From NCBI GenBank assembly GCA_014896635.1, contig JADBKA010000089.1, forward strand, positions 1-18,650: DNA of 18,650 bases, written 5' to 3'. The position numbers were made by a program, and so were the translations under genes. The notes beneath the pieces were generated by a model. That model ran no database searches. It was not told where the DNA came from and saw only the letters and a program-made list of their open reading frames with translations. The stretch's first letter is position 1. Each line of letters begins with the position of its first letter. Source of the stretch: Ktedonobacteraceae bacterium. GTDB taxonomy: Bacteria; Chloroflexota; Ktedonobacteria; Ktedonobacterales; Ktedonobacteraceae. Below are positions 14,441 to 18,650 of the stretch, in pieces.

Positions 14441-16129
14441 TCAGCGAGTTGCATACCAGTAAATCGTGACGGTGCGCGTCTCGACTTTGCCGAGCAGGTG
14501 ATAATGACCGGCCAGCCACTGCTGTGCCTGCTGAACCCGTTGCGAACCGGCTTCATCATGCACACGGCCAACGATGAAGAAGATGTGAGGATGCCGCGCA
14601 GCAAAAGCAGAGAGCTCGGCGGGGTCAAGAGCGGCCTCAGGCTCTGCCGTTCTGTACTGCTCCCAGGAAAACGCCCCCGGCGTGTCAGAGGTAAAGTGCG
14701 TTCCATCAGGGTAGGCGTGGAGATAATATTCGACAGCAATCTGACAGCCCTGCATAGTAGAGCCATTAAAGGTATTGTCGTAGCAGACCAGCCCGTCACC
14801 AGGCTGATAACGCTGCTGCATCCAGGGGACCGTTGTGTTCCAGTCCTCTACCTGCGCGCTTGCATAATAGTAAGGAACAGCAGTCAGCGCCAGCCCGATC
14901 AGCAACAACGCCAGGCCACTCTTCACCACGCGGGAACGCAGGCAGGCAAAAAGCAATCCAACCAGCAGAAACAGCGCCGGAACAATCACTACCAGGTAGC
15001 GCGCAGAAAAAAGGCGCGTCTGCCCTTGCGAGACGACATAACTCGCCACCAGCGGCACAATACTCCAGCATAACAGCGACCAGCCGGGCAACACAGGCGC
15101 AGCAGACGGATTCAGTATCGCCAGGTTCCTGACAGCAGGAACCTGCTCTCCCTCGACACTCCTTCTCCCATGCTGTCTGGTAAAATAGATCAGCGCAATG
15201 CAGAGCACGCTGAGCAGGCAGCAGAACACAAGAGCTATAACATATGGTTTATTATAGCCACTGAATGCATAGAACAGGCGCACAACATCACCCGGCGCCG
15301 GCGATGGCAGCCAGCCGGTCTTGGCGCCGCGCAGGCTCAGCAGGAGCAGAGGTACGCTCAGTCCACCGATCAGAATCAGGCTAATCAGCAGGGTGCGCAC
15401 CCGCTGGCGCACCTGCAAACGCCACTCGCCGGGCAGCAATAGCAGGCCACCTGCCACGCAGATCTGGGCGCACAACACCAGCACACTGAACAGGTGAGCA
15501 TAGATTGCCAGCGTCATAGCAAGCACATAGCCGGCCCAGTAGCGCAAGGAACGACGCTCGTCAGTCAGAGCAGCAAGCAGAGCGTACCAGGCCAGGCAGA
15601 GTAGCAGCATTTGAAGACTGTAAGACCGCGCCTGCTGCGCATAGATAAGCTGCGCGTCGTTGAGTAGAAAAAGCAGCGCCGCAACACTGGCGGGCAGCAG
15701 GCCCAGGAAGCGCCAGCCCAGAGCAAACACGATCACTGTACTCAGAGCCGCGAAAATAGCCGAGGGAAGCCGTACCACCACTTCTGTCGCGTGCAGTCCC
15801 AGAGCTTTTGTCAGATCCAACCAGAAATGCAGGAAAAGATAATAGAGTTCCATATTCGGCTCAGGGCCAAAAATCACCCGCCAGAGCAGTGGTAGAGGCT
15901 GGCGCGCCAGCTCAACCGAGAAGGCTTCGTCAAACCAGATACTCGGATTGCCCAGCCGGTAGCAATTGAAACCCAGAGCCAGGACGAGGAGCAGAGCACC
16001 GACCAGCCCATCGCGCATCTGCCAGTGCTGCCACCCGCTTAAAGGACGCTGGCGTACCGCCTCTTTCTCTTCCCTGAAAAAGCCGGGGCCTGCCCCCGGC
16101 GACTGGATCTCATCGTCAGCTCGCGCCAT
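14441..16129 (-). CDS. Membrane glycosyltransferase, GT39/PMT_2-like (GT-C fold)
   Basis: The 562-residue protein has a short hydrophilic cytoplasmic N-terminus, about ten or more hydrophobic helices from residue 41, and a C-terminal soluble domain (about 440-562). GT-C features are clear. The first outer loop carries SIWFDEAFSVELA, with the acidic pair Asp67-Glu68 expected to bind the lipid-linked donor or acceptor. ELYYLFLHFWLDL, VVRLPSAIFAAL and IYAQQARSYSLQML follow, as in PMT_2 (ArnT-like) proteins. Such enzymes transfer a sugar from polyprenyl-phosphate carriers to lipid or protein outside the cytoplasm. The ATG at 16129 has AAAGGGA upstream. The GT2 gene, probable source of the lipid-linked sugar, lies 65 bases upstream on the same strand, so the two likely form one operon. 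The acceptor is unknown. Confidence 0.85.
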   Translation of the reverse strand: MARADDEIQSPGAGPGFFREEKEAVRQRPLSGWQHWQMRDGLVGALLLVLALGFNCYRLGNPSIWFDEAFSVELARQPLPLLWRVIFGPEPNMELYYLFLHFWLDLTKALGLHATEVVVRLPSAIFAALSTVIVFALGWRFLGLLPASVAALLFLLNDAQLIYAQQARSYSLQMLLLCLAWYALLAALTDERRSLRYWAGYVLAMTLAIYAHLFSVLVLCAQICVAGGLLLLPGEWRLQVRQRVRTLLISLILIGGLSVPLLLLSLRGAKTGWLPSPAPGDVVRLFYAFSGYNKPYVIALVFCCLLSVLCIALIYFTRQHGRRSVEGEQVPAVRNLAILNPSAAPVLPGWSLLCWSIVPLVASYVVSQGQTRLFSARYLVVIVPALFLLVGLLFACLRSRVVKSGLALLLIGLALTAVPYYYASAQVEDWNTTVPWMQQRYQPGDGLVCYDNTFNGSTMQGCQIAVEYYLHAYPDGTHFTSDTPGAFSWEQYRTAEPEAALDPAELSAFAARHPHIFFIVGRVHDEAGSQRVQQAQQWLAGHYHLLGKVETRTVTIYWYATR

Positions 16130-16194
16130 TGAAAAGATCCCTTTTGCAACTTTTATACGTATACATTTTTAACTCTCGTGCCTTGCTTTTTCTC

Positions 16195-17040
16195 TTATTT
16201 CTCATGCTCACGCTGCATAGCTCGTTTCAACTCCCGTTCCTCACGGTGCCATTTGCGAGCAAAGTAGAACAACTCACGAAAAGCGCGAACAATCACAGAA
16301 AGCCTCGCGCCCGTTGCGCATCCCCCCCGGCGCGGCAGATGATGCACACCTACCTGGGTATAGGTATAGCCAGCTCGCTTGAATTTATAGAGAAGCTCAG
16401 CATTGATCATTGCGCCACGTGTCTCCAGGCGATGTTCATAGAAGAAACCGGAGCGGTAGAGCTTGAAAGCACAATCGACATCGCGCACACGCAGTTTCAA
16501 TACAGCCCACACCAGCATCTTCCAGCCCCAGGCGTTGAGCTTGCGTATCCAGGTATCCTGGCGATTGATACGATAGCCAAGCACAGCATCATACTTCTCA
16601 ATTAACGGGAAAAAGCTCTCCAGTTCGTGGATATCAAACTGCCCATCTGAATCCATAAAAAAGACCAGATCCTTGCTAATAGCTTCAAAACCACTGACAA
16701 GAGCAGCGCCATAGCCCTGATTCTCTTCATGATTAATCAGGCGAATGCGGGGATCGGTCGCAGCGATCTCTTCCACAATTTCGCGTGTTCTGTCCCTACT
16801 ACCGTCATTCACAACAATAATCTCAAAATCTTCAGTCCATCCGGCGACCACTTTGCGGGCTGCACACACGGTCTCGGCAATCGCCACTTCTTCGTTATAT
16901 GCTGGCATCACAACAGAGAGACTATATGGGAGAAATGGTGATAGCCGCTCTTGCTGCACAAACTCGTTCTGTCTATTGGTCGCCATTGACACCTTACGAA
17001 CCGGCTCCATAATATTTTTCCACTCCTGGAGAACCAACAA
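16195..17040 (-). CDS. GT2 glycosyltransferase, dolichol-phosphate mannose synthase-like
   Basis: The 281-residue cytoplasmic GT-A enzyme probably transfers a sugar from an NDP-sugar to polyprenyl phosphate. The nucleotide-sugar-binding start is SVVMPAYNEE (42-51) and VVNDGSRDRT (76-85). The metal-binding DXD motif is FFMDSDGQFD (127-136, Asp130/Asp132). The region DVDCAFKLYRSGFF (187-200) and the late VHHLPRRGG element (232-240) match DPM1-like enzymes. There are no membrane-spanning helices of the long DPM form. I chose the TTG at 17040 because AAAGGAG (17048-17054) lies seven bases upstream; ATG at 17010 or 16986 would shorten the protein by 10 or 18 residues without touching the domain. 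It is the first gene of a two-gene operon with the GT39-like gene, and diverges from the PIG-V-like gene. Mannose as the sugar is inferred. Confidence 0.88.
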   Translation of the reverse strand: MLVLQEWKNIMEPVRKVSMATNRQNEFVQQERLSPFLPYSLSVVMPAYNEEVAIAETVCAARKVVAGWTEDFEIIVVNDGSRDRTREIVEEIAATDPRIRLINHEENQGYGAALVSGFEAISKDLVFFMDSDGQFDIHELESFFPLIEKYDAVLGYRINRQDTWIRKLNAWGWKMLVWAVLKLRVRDVDCAFKLYRSGFFYEHRLETRGAMINAELLYKFKRAGYTYTQVGVHHLPRRGGCATGARLSVIVRAFRELFYFARKWHREERELKRAMQREHEK

Positions 17041-17047
17041 AGTGTTG

Positions 17048-17054
17048 CTCCTTT
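17048..17054 (-). promoter_or_regulatory. Ribosome-binding site supporting a TTG start
   Basis: AAAGGAG on the minus strand ends seven bases before the TTG at 17040-17038, which is followed by a second TTG. It is among the best Shine-Dalgarno sequences in the window and favours TTG initiation over the downstream ATG codons. Confidence 0.6.
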
Positions 17055-17184
17055 GTTTTAATTAAAATGCACTGCTCCCCTTATCGGAAGGATACCATAT
17101 AATCCCGGCGGATAAAAGCACTGGCCTCCCTTTGTTTTTTCTTTCATCTTTGCTGAATGCGGAATCGGCCGGGCATCGGCATTG

Positions 17185-17214
17185 TTAAAACTTTCGGCCA
17201 GGGCCGTTTATTAT
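17185..17214 (+). promoter_or_regulatory. Candidate promoter of the PIG-V-like gene
   Basis: TTAAAA (17185-17190, 4 of 6), an 18-base spacer with the palindrome CGGCC-AG-GGCCG (17195-17206), and TATTAT (17209-17214, 5 of 6). If used, the transcript starts near 17221. That rules out the TTG at 17182 as translation start and favours 17230 or later. Confidence 0.35.
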
Positions 17215-17229
17215 GAGAGACAGGAAATT

Positions 17230-18462
17230 TTGGGGAAGGGAGCCAGAACGATAGCCACAACAGGGAAAGATACCGCTTCAGAAATGGTAGCGATGAACAG
17301 GTCCGCATCGGATCATCCCTCATGGCAGCAGTGGTATGATGCGCTAAAACAGATTCTGCCCGTCTACCTTTCTACGCATATTGCTTTCCTGCTGCTCACC
17401 TATCTGTCTGTGCTCTTTACCGTCGGCAACTTCACGAAGAACAGACTGGGTCTCATAGTCCTGCTCCAGTCCTGGAACCGCTGGGATACTGCACAGTTTA
17501 CAGCTATTGCTGCACACGGCTATGATGGAAGCTGGCGCACAGCTTTTTTCCCGCTCTATCCTCTGCTGGAAACCATCCTGGCATGGCTGGTACGTGATCC
17601 TTTCATTGCCGGACTGCTGCTCTCTAACATCGCCACTGCTGGCCTGCTCATGGTACTCTATCGGCTGATCAAAGAGGACTTCGGGGAAGCGCCCGCTGAG
17701 CGTGGGACACTCTACCTGGCGCTTTTTCCCACAGCATTCTTTCTGGCCGCCGCCTACAACGAGTCGCTTTTTCTCTGCCTGGTGCTTTGCAGCTTCTACC
17801 AGATACGCTGGGGCCGCTGGTGGTGGGCAGGAATTTTCGGTCTGCTGGCGGCATTGACCCGTTCGGCAGGACTGCTTCTGCTCGTCCCTTTCGGGTACGA
17901 ATACCTGCGCCAGCACAACTTTCAGTGGAAAACTCTGCTGCGTCCACAGCTTCTCAGCAGTCTGTTGATTCCCGCCGGGACGGCGCTCTTCGGGCTCTAC
18001 TGCGCCCTGCGCTTCCACGATGCGCTGGCTTTTTCGCATGCCCAGGCTTACTGGGGACGTCAACTGGCACTGCCCGGCCTGGGATTCGCTCGTACGCTGT
18101 GGGTAATCATCACCTATGGCCCCCTCAGCTTCCCATCTATTCATGGCGTTATCGACCTGAGCGCCGGGCTGCTGATGCTCCTGCTGACCCTGCTCTGTTT
18201 CGCCGGCCCCTGGCGATTTTCCCCACACCTGCGATCCTACGCACTGTATGCAGCCGCAACCTGGCTCTTCCTGATCGCATTCCCATCAAGAGATGTGCCG
18301 CTGCAATCCCTCGCACGGCAAAGCATAGAGGTGTTCCCGGCCTTTATTGTGCTCGCCGGTATGGGCAAACACGCTCGCTTCCACCTCTACTATCTCGTCA
18401 TCTCAGGCGCGCTGCTCAGCTTCCTCCTGCTACAATTCCTGACGGGCTACTGGACCGTCTGA
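17230..18462 (+). CDS. PIG-V-like (GPI mannosyltransferase 2 type) membrane glycosyltransferase
   Basis: This protein resembles Mannosyl_trans2 (PIG-V) enzymes, GT-C transferases that use dolichol-phosphate mannose; bacterial members lack GPI and their acceptors are mostly unknown. Diagnostic features are WNRWDTAQFTAIAAHGYDG followed by AFFPLYPLLE, and FPTAFFLAAAYNESLFLCLV with the RWWWAGIFGLLAALTRSAGLLL stretch. About eight or nine hydrophobic helices run from near residue 60 of the longest frame to the C-terminus. The frame is open from TTG 17182. I use TTG 17230 (410 residues), with AGGA four bases before it and downstream of the predicted promoter; ATG 17284 or 17293 is possible but lacks a good ribosome-binding site. 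It diverges from the GT2/GT39-like operon and could share the same lipid-linked sugar. Acceptor and sugar are inferred. Confidence 0.82.
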   Translation: MGKGARTIATTGKDTASEMVAMNRSASDHPSWQQWYDALKQILPVYLSTHIAFLLLTYLSVLFTVGNFTKNRLGLIVLLQSWNRWDTAQFTAIAAHGYDGSWRTAFFPLYPLLETILAWLVRDPFIAGLLLSNIATAGLLMVLYRLIKEDFGEAPAERGTLYLALFPTAFFLAAAYNESLFLCLVLCSFYQIRWGRWWWAGIFGLLAALTRSAGLLLLVPFGYEYLRQHNFQWKTLLRPQLLSSLLIPAGTALFGLYCALRFHDALAFSHAQAYWGRQLALPGLGFARTLWVIITYGPLSFPSIHGVIDLSAGLLMLLLTLLCFAGPWRFSPHLRSYALYAAATWLFLIAFPSRDVPLQSLARQSIEVFPAFIVLAGMGKHARFHLYYLVISGALLSFLLLQFLTGYWTV

Positions 18463-18535
18463 CAAAAAAGAGACAATATGGCCGCACCTCACAGCAAAAA
18501 CATCAAAACCTATAGCAACTCTTCTCGATATAAGG

Positions 18536-18556
18536 TACAATAACTGATGACATCAG
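18536..18556 (+). promoter_or_regulatory. Candidate -10 box with operator-like palindrome
   Basis: TACAAT (18536-18541, 5 of 6) is followed three bases... at 18544-18556 by the perfect palindrome CTGATG-A-CATCAG, over the expected transcription start. No good -35 box is present. A 10-base direct repeat, ACAACGACGT, follows at 18570-18579 and 18602-18611, 32 bases apart. Frames opened at ATG 18547 and ATG 18612 both remain open to the window edge, but neither has a ribosome-binding site, so no gene is called in 18463-18650. Confidence 0.25.
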
Positions 18557-18650
18557 GAAGCCTACAGAGACAACGACGTGGCCAGACAATGCTGCACCCG
18601 AACAACGACGTATGTCAACAGGTCAATCATTGTCATCATGTATCATGGAC

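Noticed and set aside
17344..18228. A 294-codon minus-strand frame inside the PIG-V-like gene
   Set aside because: It is the antisense shadow of a conserved membrane protein and is Gln/Glu-rich without domains.

Overview
The window is bacterial chromosomal DNA, moderately GC-rich and densely packed with genes on both strands. There is no plasmid, phage, IS or CRISPR signature. The gene mix suggests a Chloroflexota bacterium, most plausibly class Ktedonobacteria: a soluble PAS histidine kinase with an OmpR-type regulator, an ECF sigma factor with a zinc-finger membrane anti-sigma factor, a bactofilin-like membrane protein, a double bacterial-PH protein ending in PASTA, and GT-C mannosyltransferase-like enzymes. 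That assignment is inferred from gene content and protein style; no rRNA or phylogenetic marker was searched.

Layout. 97-1883 (minus): a two-component pair, regulator first, with a 4-base GTGA overlap to the kinase. 2000-4075 (minus): mnmG, tRNA wobble-uridine modification, with a clear sigma-70-type promoter. Divergent to it at 4251-4333 (plus) is a class II tRNA-Leu(UAA), whose U34 is a known MnmE/MnmG target in E. coli. 4537-6963 (plus): ECF sigma factor, overlapping anti-sigma factor, and a membrane protein with an extracytoplasmic beta-solenoid, probably one envelope-response operon. 7247-8602 (plus): a TrmA/RlmD-family m5U methyltransferase lacking half of the usual Fe-S cysteines. 8714-10942 (minus): a CvpA-like membrane protein followed by a PH-PH-PASTA membrane protein. 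A 402-base divergent spacer leads to gyrA (11345-13834, plus), which ends in an unusual GC-rich palindromic terminator block. 13967-14329 (minus): an unrecognised 120-residue protein. 14441-17040 (minus): a GT39/PMT_2-like membrane glycosyltransferase preceded by a dolichol-phosphate-mannose-synthase-like GT2. Divergent from them, 17230-18462 (plus), is a PIG-V-like multi-spanning mannosyltransferase. The window ends in an upstream region with operator-like repeats and no confirmed gene.

How they work together. Three themes recur: tRNA/rRNA uridine modification (mnmG beside its probable tRNA substrate, and the m5U methyltransferase), envelope sensing (two-component pair, sigma/anti-sigma/solenoid operon, PH-PASTA protein), and extracytoplasmic glycosylation (a GT2 that probably makes polyprenyl-phosphate sugar and two GT-C enzymes that could use it). 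I found no clearly new defence or mobile system. The best leads are the sigma/anti-sigma/solenoid operon with its ambiguous sigma start, the PH-PH-PASTA fusion, the mnmG/tRNA-Leu divergent pair, the Fe-S-depleted methyltransferase, the cysteine-bearing PAS kinase and the GC-rich block after gyrA.
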